Source: Clostridiales bacterium (lineage in GTDB: Bacteria; Bacillota; Clostridia; Oscillospirales; CAG-272). From it: a stretch of DNA of 45,553 nt. Position numbers and translations under genes: made by a program. The stretch is taken from contig JAEEYP010000027.1 of the NCBI GenBank assembly GCA_016288155.1, positions 1 to 45,553 on the forward strand. The letters are read 5' to 3'. The notes beneath the pieces are model-generated. The model ran no database searches. It had not been told where the DNA came from and saw only the letters and a list, made by a program, of their open reading frames with translations. The stretch's first letter is position 1. Each line of letters starts with the position of its first letter. Of this stretch, positions 24,407-31,609 are shown piece after piece.

Positions 24407-25180
24407 TCACCGGATCTTGTATTTCAGCCGCAGGTTGTCGGCGATCATGGCGATGAACTCCGAGTTCGTCGGCTTGCCGCGGTTGTTCTGCACCGTGTAG
24501 CCGAAATAAGAATTGAGCGTATCGACGTCGCCGCGGTCCCACGCGACCTCGATCGCGTGGCGGATCGCCCGCTCCACGCGGGAGGTCGTCGTCGCGTACT
24601 TCTTCGCCACGGAAGGATAGAGCACCTTCGTCACCGAATTGATGACGTCGCTGTCGCGCACCGTCATCAGGATCGCCGTGCGAAGATACTGATATCCCTT
24701 GATATGCGCCGGGACGCCGATCTGATGGATGATCTTCGTCACCTGCGTCTCGATGTCCGGCGGCGTGTTGTCCGGCGCCCTCTCCGTCCCGCCGAAACGG
24801 GAGGCGGTCAGCGTCTCGATGTACTCCGCAAGGCTCCCGTAATCGATCGGCTTCGGCAGGCAGAGCGCCGCGCCCGCGCGGCTCGCCTCGACGAAGATGT
24901 TCTGGTTCGACACCATCGACACGATGATGAACACCGGCGGCTGATCCGGCTCGTACCGGAGCGCGGACGCCTGCCGGATCAGCCCGATCCCGTCCAGCTT
25001 GGACAGCCACACGTCCGCGATGACGATATCCGGGTGGATCCGTCCGATGGCGCGCAGGGCTTCTTCTCCGTTCGCCGCCTCCTCTGTATGCGTATATCCC
25101 GCGCGGGAGAGCGCCTCTCGGCAGCTGCGCCGCGTGTCCGTATTCTCATCCGCTATCAGGATCCTTGTGACATTTTCCAT
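24407..25180 (-). CDS. spo0A: Spo0A, sporulation master response regulator
   Basis: 257-residue response regulator that starts sporulation and other late programmes when phosphorylated. Receiver domain: Asp11/Glu12 acid pocket, phosphoacceptor Asp56 in [14 protein letters not shown], Ser88 and Lys110 are all present. The usual Pro after the phosphorylation site is Ser here. The C-terminal DNA-binding domain (about 140-257) has [37 protein letters not shown] and [21 protein letters not shown], diagnostic of Spo0A. The stop is 3 bases from the end of the convergent MBL-fold gene. It stands alone; its usual clostridial neighbour spoIVB is not in the window. Confidence 0.95.
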   Translation of the reverse strand: MENVTRILIADENTDTRRSCREALSRAGYTHTEEAANGEEALRAIGRIHPDIVIADVWLSKLDGIGLIRQASALRYEPDQPPVFIIVSMVSNQNIFVEASRAGAALCLPKPIDYGSLAEYIETLTASRFGGTERAPDNTPPDIETQVTKIIHQIGVPAHIKGYQYLRTAILMTVRDSDVINSVTKVLYPSVAKKYATTTSRVERAIRHAIEVAWDRGDVDTLNSYFGYTVQNNRGKPTNSEFIAMIADNLRLKYKIR

Positions 25181-25225
25181 GCTCGTTTCTCCTTTTCCGC
25201 TTTCAGATTTCCTGTGGACACAATT

Positions 25226-25254
25226 ATTTTACCATAAATTTCCAGTAATTACAA
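25226..25254 (-). promoter_or_regulatory. promoter of spo0A
   Basis: Minus strand: -35 TTGTAA (25249-25254), 17-base spacer, -10 TAAAAT (25226-25231). No clear Spo0A box (TGTCGAA) or sigma-H box was seen near it. Confidence 0.7.
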
Positions 25255-25378
25255 GAAAAACCTTATAGCCAGATTGCACGAATTTTCCCGCCCATATATG
25301 GTAATTATTTCCATTTCCATCGGTCATGCCCGCGCGCCGCGCGGTACCCATACAGAACGCTTTATCAAGGAGAACGCT

Positions 25379-26473
25379 ATGGAACCTTACACCGTCGCAC
25401 CCTACGGCTTCACCACCTCGCTCGATCTGCCCGGCCTCACCTTCCGCTCCGCCCGCGAGAAACCGTTCGATCTCTGCGGTTTCTGTGAACCGTGCACGCC
25501 CGGTCTCTTCCGCCGACTCCCTCAGGACGTCGCACGGGCAGCCGGAGCGGACGTGCTCGCCGGTTCCACGCAGACATCGGGCGGACGCATCCGCTTCCGC
25601 ACGGATTCCTCCTACGTCGTTTTGCACGCGAAGATCGTCACGCATCCGTTTGCCGCCGCCCGCAGCGCGATGACCGGCTCCGCCGGATTCGATCTGTACG
25701 TGCGCACCGGCGCCGAGTACGTCTTCGCCGGCGTCGTCCCCGTCCCCGATTCGAGAGGCGCGCACGGCCCGCGCGAGCTTGAGCAGACGTGGCGCTTCCC
25801 GACGCGCAAGATGCGGGACGTCATGATCCATTTTCCGCTGTTCTCCGACGTGGAGGACGTATGGATCGGACTGGAAGGAGACGCCGCGCTCGACCACGGC
25901 AGCGGTTACCGCTTTGAGCGTCCCGCCGTCTTCTGCGGCGCCTCCGTCACGCAGGGCGCTTTCGCCTGCCGGCCGGGCAACGCCTGGACGGCGATCCTCT
26001 CCCGGGACTGCGACTGCGATTTCCTCAATCTCGGCTTCTGCGGCTGCGCCGCGGATACCGACGCGTTCCGCAGCTATATCGCGGGGCTCGACATGTCCGT
26101 GCTCGTGCTCTTGTGTGATCAGGACGCCTCGTCGCCGGAGCATCTGCGCGCCGCGAACGAGCCGATCTTCCGCGCCGTGCGGAACGCGCATCCGACGCTC
26201 CCCGTGCTCTTCGTCTCCCGCCCGGATACGTCCGCTTCTCTCTTCGATCCGCTGCAGAAGCAGGCGCTCGACGCGCAGCGCGACGCCGTCTGTGGGATCT
26301 GCCGCCGCGCCGCCGCCTCCGGCGACCGATACGTCTGGTTCATCGACGGCGCGACGCTCTTCGAGGGGCCGTACAGCGACTGCTGCACCGTGGACGGCCG
26401 TCATCCGAGCGACGCGGGCGCGCTGCGCATGGCGGACGCGATCGGCAAATACGTCGCCGCCGTCCTCCGCTGA
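25379..26473 (+). CDS. SGNH/GDSL hydrolase with N-terminal GxDLY domain (copy 1)
   Basis: 364-residue esterase-type protein. ATG at 25379 follows AAGGAG; earlier in-frame starts have none. N-terminal half is a beta domain ending in GSAGFDLYV, the GxDLY signature, then the SGNH domain: GASVTQG with Ser189 as nucleophile, LNLGFCG as block II, and DGRHPSD with Asp/His as block V. The block III Asn present in the paralogue (DHNAP) is Asp249 here (DQDAS), so one oxyanion-hole residue differs. No signal peptide. Likely substrates are acetylated or acylated sugars; sequence alone does not say. Paralogue lies 57 bases downstream. Confidence 0.85.
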   Translation: MEPYTVAPYGFTTSLDLPGLTFRSAREKPFDLCGFCEPCTPGLFRRLPQDVARAAGADVLAGSTQTSGGRIRFRTDSSYVVLHAKIVTHPFAAARSAMTGSAGFDLYVRTGAEYVFAGVVPVPDSRGAHGPRELEQTWRFPTRKMRDVMIHFPLFSDVEDVWIGLEGDAALDHGSGYRFERPAVFCGASVTQGAFACRPGNAWTAILSRDCDCDFLNLGFCGCAADTDAFRSYIAGLDMSVLVLLCDQDASSPEHLRAANEPIFRAVRNAHPTLPVLFVSRPDTSASLFDPLQKQALDAQRDAVCGICRRAAASGDRYVWFIDGATLFEGPYSDCCTVDGRHPSDAGALRMADAIGKYVAAVLR

Positions 26474-26530
26474 CGCACGCGGGACCGATTACGCGAATCA
26501 CGCATGAATATTGAAGATAAGGAGACCGCT

Positions 26531-27619
26531 ATGGAACCCTATACCGTCGCCCCCTACGGCTTCACTACCTCGCTCGATCTGCCGGGAGTCACCTTCCGCT
26601 CCGTCCGTGAAAAACCGTTCGACCTCTACGGCTTCTATGATCCGTACGCGCCCGGCGTCTTCCGCCGCATCCCGAAGGACGTCGCCGAGGCGACGAACGG
26701 CGGCGTCGTCGGACTGCACACGAACACAGCCGGCGGACGCGTCCGCTTTCGCACGGATTCCTCCTATATCGCGCTGCACGCCGCGGTGAAGGGCGAATAC
26801 GTCGCCCAGCATTTCCCGCTTGTCGGCAGTTCCGGTTTCGATCTGTACGTCCGCGTCGGCACGAAATACCTCTTCTGCGGCGCGTGCGTCCCCACCCATC
26901 CGGACGGCGGCGCGTTCCCGCATCCGGAGACGGTCTGGCGCTTCCCGACGCGCGAGGTGCGCGACGTCATGATCCATTTCCCGCTGTACTCCAACGTGGA
27001 GGACGCCTGGATCGGCGTGGAGGAGAACGCCGTTCTCGATCACGGCAGCGGCTACCGTTTTGACCGCCCCGTCGTCTATTACGGCTCCTCCATCACCCAG
27101 GGCGGGTGCGCCTCCCGGCCGGGCAATTCCTATCAGGCGCTCATCTCCCGGGAGCTCGACTGCGATTTCATCAATCTCGGCTTCTCCGGCAGCGCGCGTG
27201 CGGAGGCCGCGATCCGCGACTGGATCGCGGGGCTCGACATGTCCGTCTTCGTGTGCGACTACGATCACAACGCGCCGAACGCGCAGTACCTGCGCGAAAC
27301 GCACGAGCCCTTCTTCCGGGCGATCCGCGAAGCGCAGCCGGATCTCCCCGTGATCTTCGTCACCCGACCGGACGCGCACTGGTACGTCTTCGGGCGCGAA
27401 TGGGGCGAGTCGATCGACGAACGCCGCGCCGCCGTGTACGACACGTACCGGAACGCTATGAAGGCGGGGGACCCCAACGTCTGGTTCATCGACGGGGATT
27501 CGCTCTTCGACGGGCCGCACCGCGACTGCTGTACCGTCGACGGCTGCCATCCGAACGACGCCGGCTTCTTCCGTATGGCACAGCGGATCGGCGCGTACGT
27601 CTCCGCCGTCCTCCGCTGA
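26531..27619 (+). CDS. SGNH/GDSL hydrolase with N-terminal GxDLY domain (copy 2)
   Basis: 362-residue paralogue of the gene before it, alike over the whole length, with the first 20 residues nearly identical. Catalytic set complete: Ser187 in GSSITQG, block II Gly in LNLGFSG, Asn247 in DYDHNAP, and block V DGCHPND. The GxDLY signature is at GSSGFDLYV (99-107). ATG at 26531 follows AAGGAG. Probably co-transcribed with copy 1 and ended by the terminator at 27629. Carbohydrate esterase role inferred from family. Confidence 0.88.
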   Translation: MEPYTVAPYGFTTSLDLPGVTFRSVREKPFDLYGFYDPYAPGVFRRIPKDVAEATNGGVVGLHTNTAGGRVRFRTDSSYIALHAAVKGEYVAQHFPLVGSSGFDLYVRVGTKYLFCGACVPTHPDGGAFPHPETVWRFPTREVRDVMIHFPLYSNVEDAWIGVEENAVLDHGSGYRFDRPVVYYGSSITQGGCASRPGNSYQALISRELDCDFINLGFSGSARAEAAIRDWIAGLDMSVFVCDYDHNAPNAQYLRETHEPFFRAIREAQPDLPVIFVTRPDAHWYVFGREWGESIDERRAAVYDTYRNAMKAGDPNVWFIDGDSLFDGPHRDCCTVDGCHPNDAGFFRMAQRIGAYVSAVLR

Positions 27620-27628
27620 CCGACGACG

Positions 27629-27662
27629 CAAAAAACGCCGCTCCGTAAGGGGCGGCGTTTTC
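27629..27662 (+). terminator. Terminator after the SGNH pair
   Basis: Stem around AAAACGCCGC / GGCGGCGTTTT with a loop TCCGTAAGG, A-run before and T-run after. It also faces the end of the minus-strand sigma gene. Confidence 0.85.
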
Positions 27663-27683
27663 GCCGTTTTTCGCCGTGCGCGG

Positions 27684-29309
27684 TCAGCCGATCGGCGCGG
27701 GGAGCGTATCGCTGAACACCATGAGGTCGACGGCGACCCTCTCCGCTTCGGTCAGCGGCTTCCAGACGCCGCGCTCATACAGCAGATCGCAGGTCATAAG
27801 CGCGACCGCCGGGCCGATGAACGAACGGACATTTTCGCACACGATCAGGTCCTGCATCTGCGGCGGATAATCCCGGGCCTTGGTCATGGCGTATTCGAGC
27901 GCGGCGTCCGCGAACCGGCGCAGGATGTCCTCACTGACCGGAGGGATCCGCTCGATTGCGTCCTTCACTTCATTATGCGCGACCATGACGCAGACTTTTC
28001 CGGCAGCGTCGATGAATCCGCGCTCTCTCAGTCTCGCCCTTTTTTCCGTGTTGGCGGGCGTGTCCGGAAGCTGCCCCGTCATATATTCGTAGAGCGCTTC
28101 GTAGTCCGAGGTGAGGTTGTTTTCCCAGTCGCCTTTGCGGGTGGTGAAGCGCGTGTCGTATGACCACGAGCTGACGGGGTATTTCTCAGACCAGCGGTTC
28201 ATCGTACCGCAGCACCAATAGTTTTTACGCATGTTTTTCGGCTCATAATCCGGGTCGGTGCGGGTGCTTTCCAGCTCGACATAAGCCCTGAAATCCCCGC
28301 CTGCCGTCGTCTTGATGGTGTATCGGGACAGATCGCGGTCCGCGCCTTTGATGCAGGTGCCGGTGAGTTTGTGCAGGAGTATCGTCCTTTCAAGCAGTTC
28401 CCGGTTTTCGGTCGGCAGATATACCTCTCCGAGTTTCCCGACGGCATCGCGCACGACGGGCCGAAATTCGTCCGCGAGGACCGCAGCCGCTTCAAGCTGT
28501 TTTCCGCGCAGCTTATCCATACGCTCGACGGAATATGTCAAGGGGCTGAATTCCACGTAGGTGGTGAAGCGGTCTCCCTTCTCGCGGACGAGAAAACCGT
28601 TTCCTTCGAGCTTTGCGATCCGTTCCGCGAGAAACGCGGGCGTCACGCCGAGTTCATCCGCGATCTCCTCCGCCGTACGCGGGGTAAAATAACAACTGTA
28701 TACGATATTGAGGTCCAGCATGTCGTCGAGGTAATCCTCGGGACCGCGGTTGTTGCCGACATAGCCTCCGTGACCGAATGAAGCAGCCTTGACCGGATCC
28801 ATGCCGAGTTTTCCGATTTTCCGTTCCATACTATAAGCCTCCTTCAATTCTTTTCGCGCCTTGTTCAGGTGCCATTTGACCGTCCCTTCGGGCATGGAGA
28901 GCGCTCCCGCAATGTCCCGGACGGACTTGTTTTCGTAATAGAACAGGAACACGGCGCGGCGGCGGTTCTCCGTCAGATAGGCGATTTCCAGCCGCAGCTT
29001 CATGAGCTCGTCTTCGGCGTCGTCGGGAAGGAAGTCTTCCTCGTAAGGTATCTCCAGCCCGTCGAGCGAGATCCCCTCGTGCTTTTTCTTCGACGACACG
29101 TACTTCGCGTATGTGTGCTCGCTGATGCGCCAGATATAGCCCTCGAGGTTGCAGATCTCGTCCCGACGCAGGAGCGAGGTGTAGACCTCTTCGACAATGT
29201 CAGAAGCCAGCTCCTCCGCTTCGGCGTAGGAGAACGACTTCTTCACGGCGAAACCGTAGATCTTTTCGAGATACGCCGTGACGACGGCGTCCGCTTTTTC
29301 TTTTTCCAT
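27684..29309 (-). CDS. Sigma-70 family factor with long C-terminal extension
   Basis: 541 residues. ATG at 29309 follows AAAGGA; an earlier in-frame start adds 13 residues without a ribosome site. Region 2 (about 10-75) has AEELASDIVEEVYTSLLR and the Trp-Arg in EGYIWRISEHTYAKY. Region 4 (about 105-160) has SVRDIAGALSMPEGTVKWHLNKARKEL, the -35-binding helix-turn-helix. The remaining ~380 residues form a domain unlike ordinary ECF sigma factors: a winged-helix-like part at about 210-245 (EEIADELGVTPAFLAERIAKLEGNGFLVREKG), then about 290 residues of unknown fold with Trp-Cys-Cys and Asp-rich segments. No membrane helix and no anti-sigma gene next door, so the tail may sense something itself. The gene looks less GC-rich than its neighbours. 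Confidence 0.82.
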   Translation of the reverse strand: MEKEKADAVVTAYLEKIYGFAVKKSFSYAEAEELASDIVEEVYTSLLRRDEICNLEGYIWRISEHTYAKYVSSKKKHEGISLDGLEIPYEEDFLPDDAEDELMKLRLEIAYLTENRRRAVFLFYYENKSVRDIAGALSMPEGTVKWHLNKARKELKEAYSMERKIGKLGMDPVKAASFGHGGYVGNNRGPEDYLDDMLDLNIVYSCYFTPRTAEEIADELGVTPAFLAERIAKLEGNGFLVREKGDRFTTYVEFSPLTYSVERMDKLRGKQLEAAAVLADEFRPVVRDAVGKLGEVYLPTENRELLERTILLHKLTGTCIKGADRDLSRYTIKTTAGGDFRAYVELESTRTDPDYEPKNMRKNYWCCGTMNRWSEKYPVSSWSYDTRFTTRKGDWENNLTSDYEALYEYMTGQLPDTPANTEKRARLRERGFIDAAGKVCVMVAHNEVKDAIERIPPVSEDILRRFADAALEYAMTKARDYPPQMQDLIVCENVRSFIGPAVALMTCDLLYERGVWKPLTEAERVAVDLMVFSDTLPAPIG

Positions 29310-29400
29310 GTCCCGTCCTTTGAATCGATTCGTCTGTACAGTACGCAAAAAGTGCCGAAGGTTGGCGGTGCGCGCGAAAAAAACGCTCCCGGACCGCCGG

Positions 29401-29913
29401 TCATCGCACCGGCGCGGAAGCGGACGGCGCGCAGCCTCCGAGGAGGCTCATGAGCGCCGTGTATTCTCTTTGGTACAGCCCGCGTTTCATCTCGTCCGTG
29501 TCGGCATAATCGGCGTGGCGCGAGAAGAGAGCGGCGGCGTCCGCGGTCGGAAGCCATCGGGGCTCGAGCCCGAGGCGCAGCTCCTGCGCCGTCGGCTTTC
29601 GTTCACATTTCCCGATCACCGTGCCGGAGAAGTACCGGCTGACGTACCGCTGATCCTCATAGAATTCGTCGATCTCCAACACGCATGGCGAGAGCCGGAG
29701 GAGATAGCCCGTCTCCTCCGCGGTCTCGCGCAGGCAGCACGCGGCATCGTCCTCTCCTTCCTCCCGGCCGCCGCCGGGGAGCATCCACAAATCCGTGACC
29801 GCCGCTCGGGAGAGGAGGAGCATCCCGCCCCTCTCGACGACGGCACGGCAGGCAACGCGCGTCCTGTTCCAGTTCCCGGCGTAATTCTCTCCGACGATCT
29901 CTATCGTTTTCAC
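29401..29913 (-). CDS. Nudix hydrolase
   Basis: 170-residue Nudix protein that would hydrolyse a nucleoside diphosphate linked to another group. Nudix box complete at about 47-69: GGGREEGEDDAACCLRETAEE with the final TG. Start GTG at 29913; a longer reading frame back to 30027 would enter the next gene, so the GTG is chosen though its ribosome site is weak. It follows the GNAT gene by 29 bases in the same direction and may be in one transcript. Substrate unknown. Confidence 0.8.
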   Translation of the reverse strand: MKTIEIVGENYAGNWNRTRVACRAVVERGGMLLLSRAAVTDLWMLPGGGREEGEDDAACCLRETAEETGYLLRLSPCVLEIDEFYEDQRYVSRYFSGTVIGKCERKPTAQELRLGLEPRWLPTADAAALFSRHADYADTDEMKRGLYQREYTALMSLLGGCAPSASAPVR

Positions 29914-29942
29914 AATACTGTCCGAGCCGTTCCGGCGCGGCG

Positions 29943-30521
29943 TCACAGGATGATGCCCGTCGGCTTCCCGTCGAGGTCGAGCATCTCCGTCCCGTGGATA
30001 TCGATCTTGTCGCAGAGCGCGCGCCACCTCTCCTCCATCCCCTCGTCGTAGAGGACGGGATGGAAGTTGCCGCGCAGATAACCGACGACGGCGGGAACGC
30101 GGAAATCGTCCGTCGTCAGCCGCACGAGGCGGTCCTCGCCGGGCATCTCCGCTTTCAGCTTCTTCATGGCGTGGGAGAGCATGACCTCGCCGAGCTTGTG
30201 CCCTCTCGCCTCAAAGCTGCACGCCACCATGTGGATGTCGCCCAGTCCGTCGGGGTGGACGTATCCCGTGATCGTGGCGACGGGCGCGCCGGTCTCCGCG
30301 CGGCAGACGAAGAACGTATCCTTCTCCGGGACGAGGTTTTCGCGTCCGAGGATCGCGCTGTTCCACGCCTCCCGTCCGGCGTCCGGGCTGCACAGACCGC
30401 AGCGGCAGATCGCGACCCAGATATCCTCCTCGCCCGGCTGCCAGTTCCGGATGAAAAATCCATCCGTCACGGGGACGTCGGGGATCCGGTCGAACGTATG
30501 GTACATCATGAGCTGTTTCAT
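29943..30521 (-). CDS. GNAT-family N-acetyltransferase
   Basis: 192-residue acetyl-CoA dependent acyltransferase. Seen: FIRNWQPGEED at the N-terminus, VATITGYVHPDGLGDIHMVACSF as beta-4, and FEARGHKLGEVMLSH as the acetyl-CoA phosphate-binding loop (Q/R-x-x-G-x-G/A type, here RGHKLG), then MKKLKAEMPG. A gene of this type next to a Nudix gene is common and gives no clue to substrate. An AT-rich stretch (30522-30574) with two GTATTCG copies lies upstream and would hold the promoter, but no convincing -35/-10 pair was found. Confidence 0.8.
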   Translation of the reverse strand: MKQLMMYHTFDRIPDVPVTDGFFIRNWQPGEEDIWVAICRCGLCSPDAGREAWNSAILGRENLVPEKDTFFVCRAETGAPVATITGYVHPDGLGDIHMVACSFEARGHKLGEVMLSHAMKKLKAEMPGEDRLVRLTTDDFRVPAVVGYLRGNFHPVLYDEGMEERWRALCDKIDIHGTEMLDLDGKPTGIIL

Positions 30522-30574
30522 GAGCGGTACTTCCTATTTTAAATAATAAGTATTCGTAATATGTATTCGGTATG

Positions 30575-30847
30575 CGTCCGTGAGGGGCTCGAACCGCATT
30601 GCTTCCGGGTACATAGGATTCGAACCCGGGTTTGGCGCCGCGCATAAGCCGGAAGTCTTCGTTTTGTTCCGCCAAACCGTATCACGGACGCTGCGCGTCC
30701 GTGAGGGGCTCGAACCGATCTGCTTCCGGGTACATAGGATTCGAACCCGGGTTTGGCGCCGCGCATAAGCCGGAAGTCTTCGTTTTGTTCCGCCAAACCG
30801 TATCTCGGACGCTGCGCGTCCGTGAGGGGCTCGAACCGCATTGCTTC
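30575..30847. repeat. 121-base tandem repeat (2 and a quarter copies) behind tRNA-Trp
   Basis: Copies at 30575-30695 and 30696-30816, then a partial third 30817-30847. On the minus strand each full unit holds a T-arm-like GGTTCGAGCCCC followed by hairpin CACGGACG-CGCAG-CGTCCGTG, an inverted repeat GTTTGGCG ... CGCCAAAC, and GGGTTCGAATCCTATGTACCC. The last is the 3' part of the adjacent tRNA-Trp with one extra base: plus strand 30607-30627 (and 30728-30748) against 30898-30917. The stretch 30522-30891 has no gene besides these repeats and the tRNA terminator; the short open frames within it follow the repeat and are not called. Confidence 0.95.
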
Positions 30848-30851
30848 TGTG

Positions 30852-30892
30852 AAACATGAATCCCGGATGCTCTGCATCCGGGATTCATGTTT
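30852..30892 (-). terminator. Hairpin after tRNA-Trp
   Basis: Perfect 19-base stem (30852-30870 with 30874-30892), loop of 3. It begins at the tRNA CCA. The arm ends CATGTTT rather than a long T-run, so termination is likely but not certain. It mirrors the hairpin behind tRNA-Glu in stem and loop size. Confidence 0.75.
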
Positions 30893-30967
30893 GGCAGGGG
30901 TACTAGGATTCGAACCCAGGACACGCGGTTTTGGAGACCGCTGCTCTACCAGCTGAGCTATGCCCCT
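30892..30967 (-). tRNA. tRNA-Trp (CCA)
   Basis: Minus-strand cloverleaf beginning AGGGGCATAGCTCAGCTGG, anticodon CCA in the loop CTCCAAA of stem AGCGGT/ACCGC, T-arm CTGGGTTCGAATCCTAG, encoded CCA. The acceptor stem has an apparent C6/A67 mismatch (AGGGGCA opposite TACCCCT). Confidence 0.94.
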
Positions 30968-30978
30968 GTGTGGATAGT

Positions 30979-31007
30979 ATTATATCACATCCGCCGCGTA
31001 AATGCAA
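30979..31007 (-). promoter_or_regulatory. promoter of tRNA-Trp
   Basis: Minus strand: -35 TTGCAT (31002-31007), 17-base spacer, -10 TATAAT (30979-30984). Confidence 0.88.
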
Positions 31008-31042
31008 GAACTTTTTTCGCATTTTCCGATTTTCTTTTCCGC

Positions 31043-31075
31043 AAAAAACAAAGCCCGTCGGAGCATGACGGGCTT
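31043..31075 (-). terminator. Terminator of rpsT
   Basis: Minus strand: AAGCCCGTC, loop ATGCTCC, GACGGGCTT, then TGTTTTTT. A clear Rho-independent site before the tRNA-Trp promoter. Confidence 0.92.
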
Positions 31076-31081
31076 GTCTGT

Positions 31082-31345
31082 TTACTTCATCGCGTTGAAA
31101 AGCTTCGTGAAGCGGCTCTTTCTGTGCGCGGCGGTATTCTTGTGGATCAGTCCGCGGCTCGCAGCCTGGTCGACACGCTTGACGGCGACCTTGTAGGCGG
31201 CCATCGCTTCTTCCTTGTTCCCGGATTCCACAGCGGCGAGATATTTCTTGACCGTCGTGCGGAGCCGACTCTTTATCATCTTATTCTGAAGCGTTTTCGC
31301 GTTAATCACCTTGACGCGCTTCTTCGCGCTCTTGATGTTCGGCAA
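31082..31345 (-). CDS. rpsT: 30S ribosomal protein S20
   Basis: 87-residue, strongly basic helical protein that binds 16S rRNA. The first residues PNIKSAKKRVKV and the end GLIHKNTAAHRKSRFTKLF are diagnostic. The start is TTG at 31345, 8 bases behind GGAG; no ATG is available without adding 5' untranslated sequence. Escherichia coli rpsT also starts with TTG, where the rare start goes with autoregulation; here that is only a parallel. Monocistronic, with its own promoter and terminator. Confidence 0.96.
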   Translation of the reverse strand: MPNIKSAKKRVKVINAKTLQNKMIKSRLRTTVKKYLAAVESGNKEEAMAAYKVAVKRVDQAASRGLIHKNTAAHRKSRFTKLFNAMK

Positions 31346-31432
31346 TGTGTTCACTCCTTTCCTGATATCATCCGTGTTCCCCGGACACGCGCGTCTGAGA
31401 GGGGACGCCCGCATCCTTTCATACAGTATGAG

Positions 31433-31461
31433 ATTATAACACATTTCCCCGGACATTTCAA
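31433..31461 (-). promoter_or_regulatory. promoter of rpsT
   Basis: Minus strand: -35 TTGAAA (31456-31461), 17-base spacer, -10 TATAAT (31433-31438). Leader of about 80 bases. Confidence 0.9.
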
Positions 31462-31521
31462 TAGGTTTTTGAAAAAATCCGAAAAAATCCGCCGAAGCCG
31501 GAAGCCCCTTTTCCCAAACGC

Positions 31522-31550
31522 TTGCAATTTGCTTTTCATTGTGGTATACT
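31522..31550 (+). promoter_or_regulatory. promoter of the apgM-lepB-rbgA... run
   Basis: -35 TTGCAA (31522-31527), 17-base spacer, extended -10 TGG-TATACT (31545-31550). No further strong promoter was seen before 38773, which suggests one long transcript for the eight genes after it. Confidence 0.85.
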
Positions 31551-31609
31551 GTATAAGGATTTTTTTGTCCTGCCGCCGGCAGGAGATCCGGAAAGGGAAA
31601 ACGAGCCGT

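Noticed and set aside
30575..30847. Extra tRNA pseudogenes in the 121-base repeat
   Set aside because: Only T-arm-like and acceptor-like pieces are present; no D-arm or anticodon arm can be folded, so they are described as repeat units and not as tRNA genes.
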